From Armatimonadota bacterium (lineage in GTDB: Bacteria; Armatimonadota; Fervidibacteria; Fervidibacterales; Fervidibacteraceae): a stretch of 18,921 nt of DNA. How positions within the stretch are numbered: the first letter of the stretch is position 1; the number at the start of each line of letters is the position of its first letter. The DNA lies in the NCBI GenBank assembly GCA_026419315.1, contig JANZZQ010000007.1, positions 1-18,921 on the forward strand. The letters are read 5' to 3'. The position numbers and the translations under genes were made by a program. This document shows positions 1 through 8,788 of the stretch, one piece after another. Below the pieces are notes generated by a model that was given only the letters and a program-made list of their open reading frames with translations, did not search any database and was not told where the DNA came from.

Positions 1-1
1 G

Positions 2-151
2 TCTTTAACAGCTCGGCGCTCTAAAGATTGGCTCGGGACTTTACAATTTGAAGTCCGGATGCTGACAAATGACGGGAACGTTTCCGAGACCCTAAAGAGG
101 GCAAAGGAATTTTTAGCGGCAGTGTGTGGGCATTTAGTTAAGACAAAGTGA
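2..151 (+). CDS. C-terminal end of an unidentified protein (partial)
   Basis: A reading frame is open from the left edge of the window and ends at a TGA at 149-151, giving 49 codons of an upstream gene. The residues look like ordinary globular protein, with a beta-strand-like piece (LQFEVRMLT) followed by a charged amphipathic helix (SETLKRAKEFLAAVCGHLV). The other two plus-strand frames stop within the first 25 bases. I do not recognise the family. It ends 61 bases before the next gene and runs in the same direction, so the two could share a transcript. This rests only on the open frame and its composition, so it is moderately uncertain. Confidence 0.5.
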   Translation, partial: SLTARRSKDWLGTLQFEVRMLTNDGNVSETLKRAKEFLAAVCGHLVKTK

Positions 152-212
152 CGAGTGGAGGGTATAGCACTGGCTGTGAGCTTCATCAACAATAAGAGAA
201 GGTGAACACATC

Positions 213-2546
213 GTGAGGCGAATTGTCGAAGCATGGACATTTTTGATAGAGGGTATAGGGGAGCGGCTTGGGCGTTGGTTTGTTGTTCCCCTCCAGAGAA
301 TCTGGATTTGGATGCAAGAGAGAGCTGGGGCGGTGTTTTTGACACTCTTCACATTAGGGTTGGTTGCAGTGGGTGTTGCTCTTGCTGTTTTTATGTATCG
401 CCGACAATTTGGCACAGTTGTTAGCCCGGAGGTTTTGGATTTCTTGCAGGTGGCAGCCAATATTGCATCGGGGCAGGGAATGAAAACTTCAGTGCTTCGG
501 CCATTTGCCTTGACATCAGACTTTACTGCTGCCCCCATTACTGACCTTTACCACCCCCCTTTGCCGCTTTGGATTTGGGGCTTTTCTTTCGCTGTGTTGG
601 GGCGAAGTAGCGAATTCCTATCTGTCTGTCTGGCGGGGTTGCTAATTGGGCTAATAGCAGCAGGATTGTTCCTCCTTGCTGCTCGTCTTCTGAACCTATG
701 GGCGGGGTTGCTTGCCGTCGGGCTGCTCTTGCTCTCACCTTTGACTTCAGTAGTGAGTGGGAACGGACAACCTGCTGCCTTTGCTGCCGCGCTGTTCCTC
801 TTGTGGCTAATGGTGATGATGAGAAGGAACGTTTGGACCCGACGGACCGCTATCGGTGGTGGGTTATTGCTGGGAATGGTTGGTTTGGCTCAAGGTTTAG
901 CGTTGTTTGCTGCCCCAGTAGCGTTGTTGAGCCGCCAGTGGGAATCGCGAAACGCGCGAATATGGTTTTTGGTAGCGTTGCTACTGGTCCTCTTGCCTTA
1001 TGGCTGGCGGAACTTCCGATGGGTAGGTCATCCTTTTACCCCTTGGAAAACCTACGCTTTTTTATTGGACACCCGTTCATTCCCTGGCGACAGCATTTAT
1101 CGGCATGCATTTACCACCCCACCATCGCCTTTCCGCCTGATCTCCGCTCATTTCTCCGAAATTGTCCAAAAGAGCCGAGTGAACTTTATGTCCAAGATAC
1201 CGGAAGCGATGGCAAATTGGGGATGGTTTGTTTTTGTGCCTGCTCTGTTTTCTTTCCTCTTGATTAGACGCTGGAAGGATTCATCGCTTCGGTTTGTAAT
1301 GAGTGTCTTTTTCGTGACTTTAACAGCCGTCTTGGTTCTTCTCACCCTCACCAGGGTCATCTCAGAAGTCACATTTTTCCTGCTACCTATCGGTTGTCTC
1401 TTGGCAGCAGCGACAATCGTGGAACTTGGAGCGCTGGGAACAAGTTGGCTTCAAAGAATTCGGCGTATTCCTGTCCCACGATGGCTTCTTCAAGGGTTTT
1501 TCCCTGTTCTCCTCTCTTTGGGGTTGCTTTACGGACAAGGAATGTTGGCCCTTTCTTTGGTGCGAACTTTGGTGCCACAAGTTAACCCTGGTTGGCAAGG
1601 TGCTCAATTGGCTCGTATATTAATTCCGGGCAAGGGGACATTGCTCGCTTCTGATGAGCCGAGATTGATTGCATTTCATTTGCGCCGTCCAGTGGTTTGG
1701 TTGCCCTGCCATTGCGAAGACTGGGAGCGCTTGTCAATGCTCAAAAAAGTCACCCACATTTGGCTCAGCCCCAATGCCTTGATGGAAGTGGGGGGTAACG
1801 GAGACACTGCTTTGAGGTTAACCTTAGTCATCGGTGAACCGTTCCTCGGTCGCTTTTATCCCATCTTGCTTAGAGATGCCATGTATATCCGTCCGACCCC
1901 GTTTTTGATGGCTGCACCGGAATCTTTGAACAACCGCGAACCCATGCAAGAGGACAAAAACCTCTCTCAGAAGTCGACGAGGGAATTGCTCCTACTTGGG
2001 CAAAAGTATGTCCAGGAAAGGAAGTATGAGGAAGCAGAGAAGGTCTTCTTGGTTGTCCTGCGACGGCAACCCTCAGCGGAGGCGTTCTTCTACTTGGGAA
2101 CAGTCTGGTTAATGCAAAACCGTTATTTTGACGCCATTCGCGCATTCCAAGCGGCATTAGGCGAGAACCCTGGATTTTTCCCCGCCGCAAATAATTTGGC
2201 GTGGACTTACTTGCAAATACATGAGAAGTTCAACCCTCAGGGGGGTAGTTACCTCATCCAAGCCGAATGGTGGGCGGAATACGCTTTGGAACTTTGCCCC
2301 AATGACCCTAAGGTCAGAGCGCATATCTTGGACACTGCAGCATGGGTTGATTTTTGGAGGGGGCGGGCGACCGGGCGGAGAGCGCAGGTTCGTTGGAGGC
2401 TCAAGCGGGCGCTAGCGCGGCTTCACGAAGCTCAAAAAACACTTCCCAACGACCCCAACATCAATCACCATCTGGCTATGGTTTACATGGAGTTAGGGGA
2501 AACACAAAAGGCACAGCAATATCTGGAAAAGGCAAAGAAGAAATAA
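213..2546 (+). CDS. GT39-like polytopic glycosyltransferase-type membrane protein with C-terminal TPR domain
   Basis: A 777-residue protein. Residues about 40-62, 135-180, 185-203, 213-240, 248-263, 337-352, 360-382, 385-405 and 425-450 are hydrophobic membrane segments. The first outside loop carries an acidic pair (E73, D76) followed by an A-x-x-I-A-S-G-Q-G motif, and a YHPPLPLW motif lies at 113-120. Both are the usual layout of PMT/ArnT-like (GT39, GT-C fold) lipid-sugar-dependent transferases. After about residue 575 the chain becomes soluble, with TPR-like helical repeats at 590-660 and 735-775 (for example the YEEAEKVFLVVLRRQPSA and KAQQYLEKAKK pieces). TPR fusions to GT-C enzymes are known, but the acceptor cannot be read from sequence. 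The start is GTG at 213, with an AGAAGG ribosome site about 8-12 bases upstream. The classic DE dyad is only loosely matched, so the catalytic role is inferred. The sigma-like gene follows after 47 bases. Confidence 0.75.
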   Translation: MRRIVEAWTFLIEGIGERLGRWFVVPLQRIWIWMQERAGAVFLTLFTLGLVAVGVALAVFMYRRQFGTVVSPEVLDFLQVAANIASGQGMKTSVLRPFALTSDFTAAPITDLYHPPLPLWIWGFSFAVLGRSSEFLSVCLAGLLIGLIAAGLFLLAARLLNLWAGLLAVGLLLLSPLTSVVSGNGQPAAFAAALFLLWLMVMMRRNVWTRRTAIGGGLLLGMVGLAQGLALFAAPVALLSRQWESRNARIWFLVALLLVLLPYGWRNFRWVGHPFTPWKTYAFLLDTRSFPGDSIYRHAFTTPPSPFRLISAHFSEIVQKSRVNFMSKIPEAMANWGWFVFVPALFSFLLIRRWKDSSLRFVMSVFFVTLTAVLVLLTLTRVISEVTFFLLPIGCLLAAATIVELGALGTSWLQRIRRIPVPRWLLQGFFPVLLSLGLLYGQGMLALSLVRTLVPQVNPGWQGAQLARILIPGKGTLLASDEPRLIAFHLRRPVVWLPCHCEDWERLSMLKKVTHIWLSPNALMEVGGNGDTALRLTLVIGEPFLGRFYPILLRDAMYIRPTPFLMAAPESLNNREPMQEDKNLSQKSTRELLLLGQKYVQERKYEEAEKVFLVVLRRQPSAEAFFYLGTVWLMQNRYFDAIRAFQAALGENPGFFPAANNLAWTYLQIHEKFNPQGGSYLIQAEWWAEYALELCPNDPKVRAHILDTAAWVDFWRGRATGRRAQVRWRLKRALARLHEAQKTLPNDPNINHHLAMVYMELGETQKAQQYLEKAKKK

Positions 2547-2571
2547 GTCCCGCAAAGTGTCTGGTTCGTTC

Positions 2572-2589
2572 GTAAATCGCTGAATTTAC
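2572..2589 (+). promoter_or_regulatory. Perfect inverted repeat just before the sigma-like gene
   Basis: GTAAAT and ATTTAC are perfect 6-bp arms around a 6-base centre, ending four bases before the ATG at 2594. No recognisable Shine-Dalgarno sequence is visible in this short gap. The repeat could be an operator or an RNA hairpin that hides the start. If translation begins at the inner ATG at 2639, it would lie in the leader. A chance occurrence of this size is possible. Confidence 0.3.
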
Positions 2590-2593
2590 CGCC

Positions 2594-3115
2594 ATGCAAA
2601 AAATTAACCTTATCGTCCAGTGCCTCAATAGAGCGAAAATGTGGCGTTGCCCCGTCCACTGGCACCCAAGGGATTGGCAGGAAGAACTTTTAGCTGTCGC
2701 ACGGGCTGCCTTGTGGGAGGGGATAAGTAAAGGCATTCGCTCTGAGCATGAACTGCGTCGGTTCATCATGGCTTCACTGATGCGCCGCTATCGCGACGAG
2801 TGGAATTACGGAATTCGTTGGGCGATTCCCTTGCTGACAGAAGATTGGGATGACGAAGAGAGGGAGACGATTGATGGTGAGAGCGTAACAGCCAACCAAC
2901 ACAATTGCGAGAAAGAATCAATTTGGCTCAAAATGTTAATTCGAGAAGCACTAACACATTTGAACGAAGACGAACGCTATCTGATAGAGCGTCAGTTTTG
3001 GGATGGAGCAACCGAAACCGAGCTGGCGAAAGAATTGGGTATCAGCCAGCCTGCTGTTCACAAAAAGTTGAAACGGACTTTGAAGCGACTGCGAACGTTA
3101 CTTGAGCTATCTTGA
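2594..3115 (+). CDS. Small sigma-70-family RNA polymerase sigma factor-like protein
   Basis: A 173-residue protein. Residues 112-170 form a typical sigma region 4: a helix (LIREALTHLNEDERYLIERQ), then a helix-turn-helix at about 139-161 (ATETELAKELGISQPAVHKK), then a basic helix RTLKRLRTLL. This would contact a -35 element. Residues 27-75 (WQEELLAVARAALWEGI ... LRRFIMASLMRRYRDEW) are helical and resemble a reduced region 2 that binds core polymerase and the -10 element, but the match is weak. An acidic linker lies at 83-100. Two starts are possible: ATG at 2594, or ATG at 2639, which keeps all recognisable parts. Neither has a good ribosome site. The gene sits 47 bases after the membrane glycosyltransferase and may be co-transcribed. 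No anti-sigma factor is adjacent. A sigma-like DNA-binding regulator without full sigma activity is the main alternative. Confidence 0.75.
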   Translation: MQKINLIVQCLNRAKMWRCPVHWHPRDWQEELLAVARAALWEGISKGIRSEHELRRFIMASLMRRYRDEWNYGIRWAIPLLTEDWDDEERETIDGESVTANQHNCEKESIWLKMLIREALTHLNEDERYLIERQFWDGATETELAKELGISQPAVHKKLKRTLKRLRTLLELS

Positions 3116-3143
3116 GAAGATGAAAACGCTTCTTGAAAAACTT

Positions 3144-3180
3144 AGCGTCGGGGTTAGGACCCAGACGCTTTTACTTTTGT
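3144..3180. terminator. Bidirectional rho-independent terminator
   Basis: AGCGTC (3144-3149) pairs with GACGCT (3164-3169), and an inner GGG/CCC pairing gives a compact GC-rich stem. On the plus strand the stem is followed by TTTTACTTTTG, suiting the end of the sigma-like gene 29 bases upstream. On the minus strand the same stem is followed by AAGTTTTTC, suiting the convergent beta-helix gene that ends at 3286. Confidence 0.8.
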
Positions 3181-3285
3181 CTACTTAACGGAAGGTGTCA
3201 ATTCTCAGCCAATTCAACACTCTTGTCATTTGTCAACTTTTTGCTGACCCGATACACGCAAGTCTGAACCTCGCCCCTATAAAGG

Positions 3286-6200
3286 TCACTGCAAACGCAC
3301 AACGGTAAACGTTTGAACTTTTCGCCCCTCTTCATCAACAGCCCGCACCCGGACCAAGTATGCACCGAGACCGACTGGTTGTTTGTGGTCGTCTGTTCCA
3401 CGCCAGAAGAGGCAATGTTCCCCAGCAAAGCGAAATTGATCTGCTTCTACGACCGCTATTGTGCGTCCTGTCAAGCTCAAGATTTCCGTTGTTGTTTGAG
3501 CGTTCTTTGTCAATCCAAACTTGACAATTACCCCCTTCCCCCTCATTGGTTGGGCTTTCAAATTCACGATGCGCAGCATTCCTCCACCAGTTCGTTCTAG
3601 AAGCAGCACGAATCTCCGTTCTGTCTCACCCTCTTGAGGTGCGAACCTGTAAAAGGGGGCTGTCCGAAGGTAAATCCTTTTGCCTGTTGCTTTATCTATC
3701 AAGAAAACGGCGTATTCCTTTGGGACACCTAACATCCCATCAAAGGACAGAGAAATTTCACTTTGTTGCTGACCTCGAGTCGGTAACCAACGCACTACGA
3801 GTTCCCACACCATCCTTTGAGTCGGCTTGTCCCTCACTTCCGCTACAAGTTCCCGGTTCTCATCAAGCAAGGTTACTTGCAACATTTTTCCCGTCGGCGG
3901 GGGAGGGGGTTCTGGTGCTTGCAAGCGTGTTCCGCTTTTGACCCCAATGAAGGCTTTACTCTCCACCCTATTGAATTCCGCGCTGATGCATATCCCAAAT
4001 CCCTCACCAGTTGAGGGTTGTCTGGGCGGTTTCGGTATCCTTTCTGTCTCCAATGGACTAAGGATCAACTGACATGCAACGTGAGCTCTAATCCAATAAG
4101 CGTTGAATGGTTCCATAACTGGCTTAGATTCGGGCAGGATGGCTTCATTGTGGACTAAAAAGTAACTTCCCGCATTTGGGGTTCTGGGATTTGGCTTCCA
4201 TCCCCAAAGGTAGTCTTCCAACCAACCTGCTGCCCGAGCGTCTCTCAGTGACTTAACTTCACCCTGCCGACGAACTTTAATGGAATCAGGGTTCCAAAGG
4301 ACAGGTTTCATAAATGGGCAACCGATAATATTCCAGCCAGGCTGAAGGTCAATGACCACTTCTTCTTCAACCTCGTGACCGACAAAGTAAACCTCTTTAT
4401 CGGCGTCCAACTTGAGCCAATAACCTCGTCCAAGGTGTGGGCGTGCGGCAATTTCCCCGAAAGCACTTCCAGGTGGCGCCGTTGCTGCTGAGGCGTAGAC
4501 ATACCGGTTTCTGAGTGCATCCCAAGTTACCACCCGCAGTTGGTTTTCAGGCAGCTCCAGCAGTTCAGCCCACGTCTGTTCCGTTCTGAGCGGCACGCTG
4601 ACAAAGGATAAGCCCTTGAAGATGCGATGCGATGTTGTGAAAACGCGAAAGGAACGGACTTCGCTAAATGGGCCTTCCATCCAGTCATCGCTTGCAACTG
4701 CCCGCCAGTAGTAAGTCCCTGGTGCTAAGGCTTGATCAGGAGGCAAAGCCAAGCAGATTTCTTGTCCGCTATTAACCTCTGGTGTTATGAGTTGGTGCAG
4801 AAGTTTGCCTTTCCCATCCAATATGTCGACGCGAATCCGCACACGCTGCCCGGTAGGGTCATTGGCTTTGACTTTAAAAGTTGGGGTTGAAGGGACAACG
4901 GCGTTTTCTTCGGGGGAAATCAGTATTGGTGCGAGGGGAGGGTTGTTTACAGTGAAGCTCCTCGTTTCACTCCATTCGCTTTCAATTCCTTCCTCGCTTA
5001 TCGCTTTCACTCGCCAAATGTAAGTGCCTTCCCCAAGCAATTGTTCAGGAGGGACAGTGAAAGTTGCTTCTTTTCCGCTCTCAACTAGTTCTGTCTCGAA
5101 AACTTTCACTTCCTCACCCCGCTTTACCTCGATCAGGAATTTGACCCTTTCCCATTCTGGATCCTCTGATTTGACCTTGAAAGTCGGGGTCGGCATAACG
5201 ACTGAGTTATTCACCGGTTCCACTAACGTCGGTGGGGACAGTGGCCCTTTAACGGTAACCGTGACTGGCTCTGTGTAAGGGCTTTCCCTTTTGTATTTGT
5301 CCTGGGCTTTGACCCTTACTGTGTATGTTCCAGGAAGTAGAGGTTCCGGGGGAGTGAAAGTCAACTCGACTCCGCTTGAGGTGTAATCTGTAATGTAGGT
5401 TTCAGTTTGTCCTCCCTTTGTTACCTCGATTATGAACCTTATTGGAAACTCACCATATGCCTTTAATCTGAAAACTGGATTGAAGCTCATTTTACTTCTG
5501 ACTGAATTTACACTAACTTGTGGGATTGAAGGATATTTAGGAATTACAACAAACACATTGAACTCAGGCCAGGTCTGTGGACCTAAAACTTCGTTCCAGC
5601 CTATAGGTTTCGCAACAGAAAGGTTTGTCATAGGCAAAACCACAAGACCACCTTTGTAGACACCAGACACTACAGGTTCACCGAAATAATCCTGAACGTT
5701 TTTGATCTCATACGGTGTTCCAACAGGCAAAACGGAAGATAGGTCAACCGAAACCGAAGGAAGTCTATCCCAGTTGAGGACAATGATGTGAGCTCTCCCT
5801 GGTTCATACCTGTTGGGACGAATGTGGATTTCAACACCTTTGGGATTTGAAGCGACAAGGCGGCCATTTGGGTCATATCCTAGATTTCCCCCTGGGGCAT
5901 TACTCGGTTTCCATGTCGGGTGAGATGAGCCTTCTTTGTGCTCCCAAAGAAAATCCGTGGAACTGAAACCGGGCAAGGGAACAACGCTGTTGTTAGCGTC
6001 AAATGTGTTGACGTAAAAAGGATACTGGCTAAGTGTAGTGTATTGATTTTCGTCGACTTTACAAAGACGATGGTCAAAACCTGGAACAAGTGACATCGAA
6101 ATAGCCCTTGACTTGCCACTGTAAATTTTGTTCCTAAGAATCGTTACATCCTGCCACCTAATGATGTTAAGCGTACCAAAAAAGTGATTTTCTTCCAACC

Positions 6201-7056
6201 AAAGACCATTACTATCTCTTGTATGCCGATAACCAAATCTAATGGAGGAAGTATAAAAGTAATTTTTAATCGCCTTTACGTTTTCTACCGGTCGCAAGCC
6301 ACCAATTAAAAATTCATCATTAAAGAACACGTTACCTTCTAAGTAAAAATTCTTCAAATATCCTCTCTCAGTGTAAGCGTGCATACCATATCCAAAATGA
6401 TGGAACACGATGTTATCTACGAAAAACTTTGTCCCAGTGTTGTTTTGAGTGTATATACCATGACCGTGTCCCCTGTCTGGTGCTGCCCACCCGTTGTTGA
6501 ACACAATGTTCCCGTAAATTTCCGTAGTCTGGGCTGGAGTCCAGGCTTCAATCCCGTCTCCAGGGACATTGTGAATTACGAGATTGATGAGTTTGTTATT
6601 GGGACCGCCTAATAGGTTAACTCCAGAGTTCCCGTGATTCGAACCTGTTCCTGGAGTGTACCTTGTTTTGAGAATCGCTCTAACTTCAAAACCCCAATAC
6701 CAAGTGTTAGACCCATTGACGGTGAGAATTGAAGGGCCGGAGCCGGTGGGGTCTTCCCGCTCAATTTGAATGATAGCCCACTCGCCAGGATAAGAACGCA
6801 CGATGATTGGCTTCTCTTCTGTTCCCCTGAGTTTGGAGGAGAAGCAACCCACATATATCCCCCCTCGCAACCAGATAATGTCGCCCGGCTTCACTTGGGG
6901 AGGGTGATTGAGCGCAGTTTGTAAATCCCAAGGGTTGTTAATGGAACCATCCCCGTGAGGAGAGCCATTGGGAGCAACGTAAAACTCTTCGGCAATCGCT
7001 GCGGTCAAGACAACCGTCAACAGAGCTACGACGAGAAACCCTTTCAGCCTGTTCAT
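3286..7056 (-). CDS. Secreted right-handed beta-helix protein with Ig/FnIII-like repeats and C-terminal FlgD-type Ig domain
   Basis: A 1256-residue protein. Residues 1-22 are a signal peptide (MNRLKG, hydrophobic core, AIA cleavage region). The mature start EFYVAPNGSPHGDGS and the segment PPQVKPGDIIWLRGGIYVG are typical of pectate-lyase-like parallel beta-helix proteins. Coils with N/G-rich turns run to about 330. A small beta domain follows at 405-505. Three Ig/FnIII-like modules occupy about 513-603, 604-703 and 704-806, the last two sharing PTFKVK and ending in TY-x-WR. Residues 810-1000 contain two related WN-I-x-G/AYW-type segments. A proline-rich linker lies near 1048-1055, and 1167-1256 matches a FlgD-type Ig domain (LTGRTI ... 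GLGAYLVRVRA), often found at the end of exported proteins. The start is ATG at 7056 behind AAAGGAGGT at 7065-7073. Function is probably binding or cleaving a polysaccharide, but catalytic residues cannot be assigned. The beta-helix part is visibly more AT-rich than the rest. Confidence 0.85.
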   Translation of the reverse strand: MNRLKGFLVVALLTVVLTAAIAEEFYVAPNGSPHGDGSINNPWDLQTALNHPPQVKPGDIIWLRGGIYVGCFSSKLRGTEEKPIIVRSYPGEWAIIQIEREDPTGSGPSILTVNGSNTWYWGFEVRAILKTRYTPGTGSNHGNSGVNLLGGPNNKLINLVIHNVPGDGIEAWTPAQTTEIYGNIVFNNGWAAPDRGHGHGIYTQNNTGTKFFVDNIVFHHFGYGMHAYTERGYLKNFYLEGNVFFNDEFLIGGLRPVENVKAIKNYFYTSSIRFGYRHTRDSNGLWLEENHFFGTLNIIRWQDVTILRNKIYSGKSRAISMSLVPGFDHRLCKVDENQYTTLSQYPFYVNTFDANNSVVPLPGFSSTDFLWEHKEGSSHPTWKPSNAPGGNLGYDPNGRLVASNPKGVEIHIRPNRYEPGRAHIIVLNWDRLPSVSVDLSSVLPVGTPYEIKNVQDYFGEPVVSGVYKGGLVVLPMTNLSVAKPIGWNEVLGPQTWPEFNVFVVIPKYPSIPQVSVNSVRSKMSFNPVFRLKAYGEFPIRFIIEVTKGGQTETYITDYTSSGVELTFTPPEPLLPGTYTVRVKAQDKYKRESPYTEPVTVTVKGPLSPPTLVEPVNNSVVMPTPTFKVKSEDPEWERVKFLIEVKRGEEVKVFETELVESGKEATFTVPPEQLLGEGTYIWRVKAISEEGIESEWSETRSFTVNNPPLAPILISPEENAVVPSTPTFKVKANDPTGQRVRIRVDILDGKGKLLHQLITPEVNSGQEICLALPPDQALAPGTYYWRAVASDDWMEGPFSEVRSFRVFTTSHRIFKGLSFVSVPLRTEQTWAELLELPENQLRVVTWDALRNRYVYASAATAPPGSAFGEIAARPHLGRGYWLKLDADKEVYFVGHEVEEEVVIDLQPGWNIIGCPFMKPVLWNPDSIKVRRQGEVKSLRDARAAGWLEDYLWGWKPNPRTPNAGSYFLVHNEAILPESKPVMEPFNAYWIRAHVACQLILSPLETERIPKPPRQPSTGEGFGICISAEFNRVESKAFIGVKSGTRLQAPEPPPPPTGKMLQVTLLDENRELVAEVRDKPTQRMVWELVVRWLPTRGQQQSEISLSFDGMLGVPKEYAVFLIDKATGKRIYLRTAPFYRFAPQEGETERRFVLLLERTGGGMLRIVNLKAQPMRGKGVIVKFGLTKNAQTTTEILSLTGRTIAVVEADQFRFAGEHCLFWRGTDDHKQPVGLGAYLVRVRAVDEEGRKVQTFTVVRLQ

Positions 7057-7168
7057 CCTTTATGACCTCCTTTCTCCGCAATTGTTTTGGCTTAAACAAG
7101 CATAAATCAAAAATCGCGAGGTGTAAATGTCCATCGTCAAAGTGCAGACTCGGTTCGGGGACTTTGTG

Positions 7169-7187
7169 CTCAAAGGAGCCTTTTGAG
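7169..7187 (-). terminator. Weak hairpin after phoR
   Basis: CTCAAA and TTTGAG form a 6-bp stem around a 7-base loop about 22 bases past the phoR stop codon. No run of T follows on the minus strand, so termination here is only a possibility. Confidence 0.25.
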
Positions 7188-7208
7188 GGGGAAACTCATG
7201 TTGGGTTC

Positions 7209-8567
7209 TTATGGTTTGTTAGCGGGCAGCCAAATGGAAAAGGTGCTGCCTTTGCCGACTTGGCTTTGGACGGTGATTTTGCCGCCTAAACTTTCCACCA
7301 AATGCTTCGCTATACTTAGCCCTAAACCGAACCCACCTAACTGTCGGCTTCGGGCTTTGTCTACGCGATAGAACCGCTCAAAGATTCTGGGTAGATGCTC
7401 TGGAGGGATGCCAACTCCCGTGTCGGAGACGTTGATGACAACCCACTTGCCGTCTACCGTTTCAACTTGTTCCGCTCTGACGGTGACTTCGCCTTGCATT
7501 GTGTATTTGACTGCGTTGTCTACGAGGTTGGAGAGGATTTGAGCCAGCGCCTCAGGGTCAGTGCGCACACTTAAGTCGTCTCTCACATCGAAAGTCACAA
7601 CTAAGCCCTTTTGCGACGCAATGGTTTTGAATCGTTCAATAACTTCTTTCACTATGTCGGTAACTGAAACTTCTTGTAAATGCCATTCCATGCGTCCTGA
7701 TTCAATTCGAGCTAATTCCAGCAAATTGTCAATCAACCTGCTCATTCTTTCGGATTCTTCGACAATTGCTTGCAGGAAATTATCCCTTACTTCGGGGTCA
7801 TCTTTACCTCCCATCAAAAGTGCTTCTGCCAAGGACCTCAATGTAGCGATTGGTGTCCTCAATTCGTGACTGACATTAGCGACGAAATCCTTGCGAATTT
7901 GTTCGAGCCGCTTCAATTTCGTCAAGTCACGGGCTACCAGTAAAATACCTTCGACCTGACCGTTGATGAGCAAAGGGGTTGCATAAGCGTCAAGGAACTT
8001 TTCTTCAGGGTGGACAATGTGAATCTCACCCATTTGCGGCAGTTTTCGGCGAATAGCGTTTTGAGCCAATTCCATCAAGCCGAACGGCAAGTCCAATTCA
8101 GTCAATCGCTTTCGGACATAGTCGGTTGGCAGCTGAAAAAGTTTTTGGGCAGCGGGGTTGGCAAGGATAACGGTTCCGTTATCCTGGGTGACGATTATTG
8201 CCTCGTCCATGCGCCTCAAAATCGCTTGAAGTAGCGCCCTTTCTTCCCTCAACTCCATCACCGTTTCCTTCCAGCTTTTCCACGCCAATGCGATCGCTTC
8301 CCCTAATGCGCCTAACTCCTGTAGAAGCAAACTGCTCGGCTCTTCTCCCCTCTGTAAAGCAGTTGTCAACCGCTGAATCGGTTCATAGAAAGAGGGCAAG
8401 GCGAAAGCGAGCAAAACCATCGTAGCGATGGAAGATGCTGCAAGCGCAGCAACCGCAAGTGGTAGCGAAACTTTTAGCAAAACAGACACCATCAAGCCAA
8501 ATCCAAACCCAAGTCCAACCGCAATGGAGGCAGTTAAAGTTAAGCGGTTGACAAACCTATTCTTCAT
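7209..8567 (-). CDS. phoR: PhoR-type membrane sensor histidine kinase
   Basis: A 452-residue kinase. Two membrane segments lie at about 9-32 and 34-57 with almost no periplasmic loop, as in PhoR proteins that sense through the transporter rather than a ligand domain. A linker precedes a PAS domain at about 110-225 (EAIIVTQDNGTVILANPAAQ). The HisKA domain carries the phospho-acceptor H234 in NVSHELRTPIATL. The ATPase domain has the N box NLVDNAVKYT (347-356), G1 DTGVGIP (382-388), F box RIFERFYRV and G2 GFGLGLS (412-418). All catalytic motifs are intact. The start is ATG at 8567 behind GGTGAG. It follows phoB on the same strand after an unusually long 221-base gap. The expected job is to phosphorylate PhoB when phosphate is scarce. 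The name rests on domain order and on the phoB, pstS and arsC neighbours. Confidence 0.88.
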   Translation of the reverse strand: MKNRFVNRLTLTASIAVGLGFGFGLMVSVLLKVSLPLAVAALAASSIATMVLLAFALPSFYEPIQRLTTALQRGEEPSSLLLQELGALGEAIALAWKSWKETVMELREERALLQAILRRMDEAIIVTQDNGTVILANPAAQKLFQLPTDYVRKRLTELDLPFGLMELAQNAIRRKLPQMGEIHIVHPEEKFLDAYATPLLINGQVEGILLVARDLTKLKRLEQIRKDFVANVSHELRTPIATLRSLAEALLMGGKDDPEVRDNFLQAIVEESERMSRLIDNLLELARIESGRMEWHLQEVSVTDIVKEVIERFKTIASQKGLVVTFDVRDDLSVRTDPEALAQILSNLVDNAVKYTMQGEVTVRAEQVETVDGKWVVINVSDTGVGIPPEHLPRIFERFYRVDKARSRQLGGFGLGLSIAKHLVESLGGKITVQSQVGKGSTFSIWLPANKP

Positions 8568-8788
8568 CTCGTCATCTCACCGCCATCGTTTGGGCCCGAC
8601 GAACCGGTTAGCAATGGAAGGGTTTGAGTCCACAAAGCTTTTTCAATCTCTCACACGGTCTCGAGATCTCCCGAACTCTTGACGATACCCCTTCTATCGC
8701 AAACCGCATGAAATCCTCGCCCGGGAGTGCATTGTCCTCCCCTCCGTTTTCCTCGTTATAGGTGCTGGGATGGGGATTGCAGCGCACT

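Noticed and set aside
134..538. A 134-codon minus-strand frame at the window start
   Set aside because: It is antisense to the GT39-like gene and lacks protein-like features.
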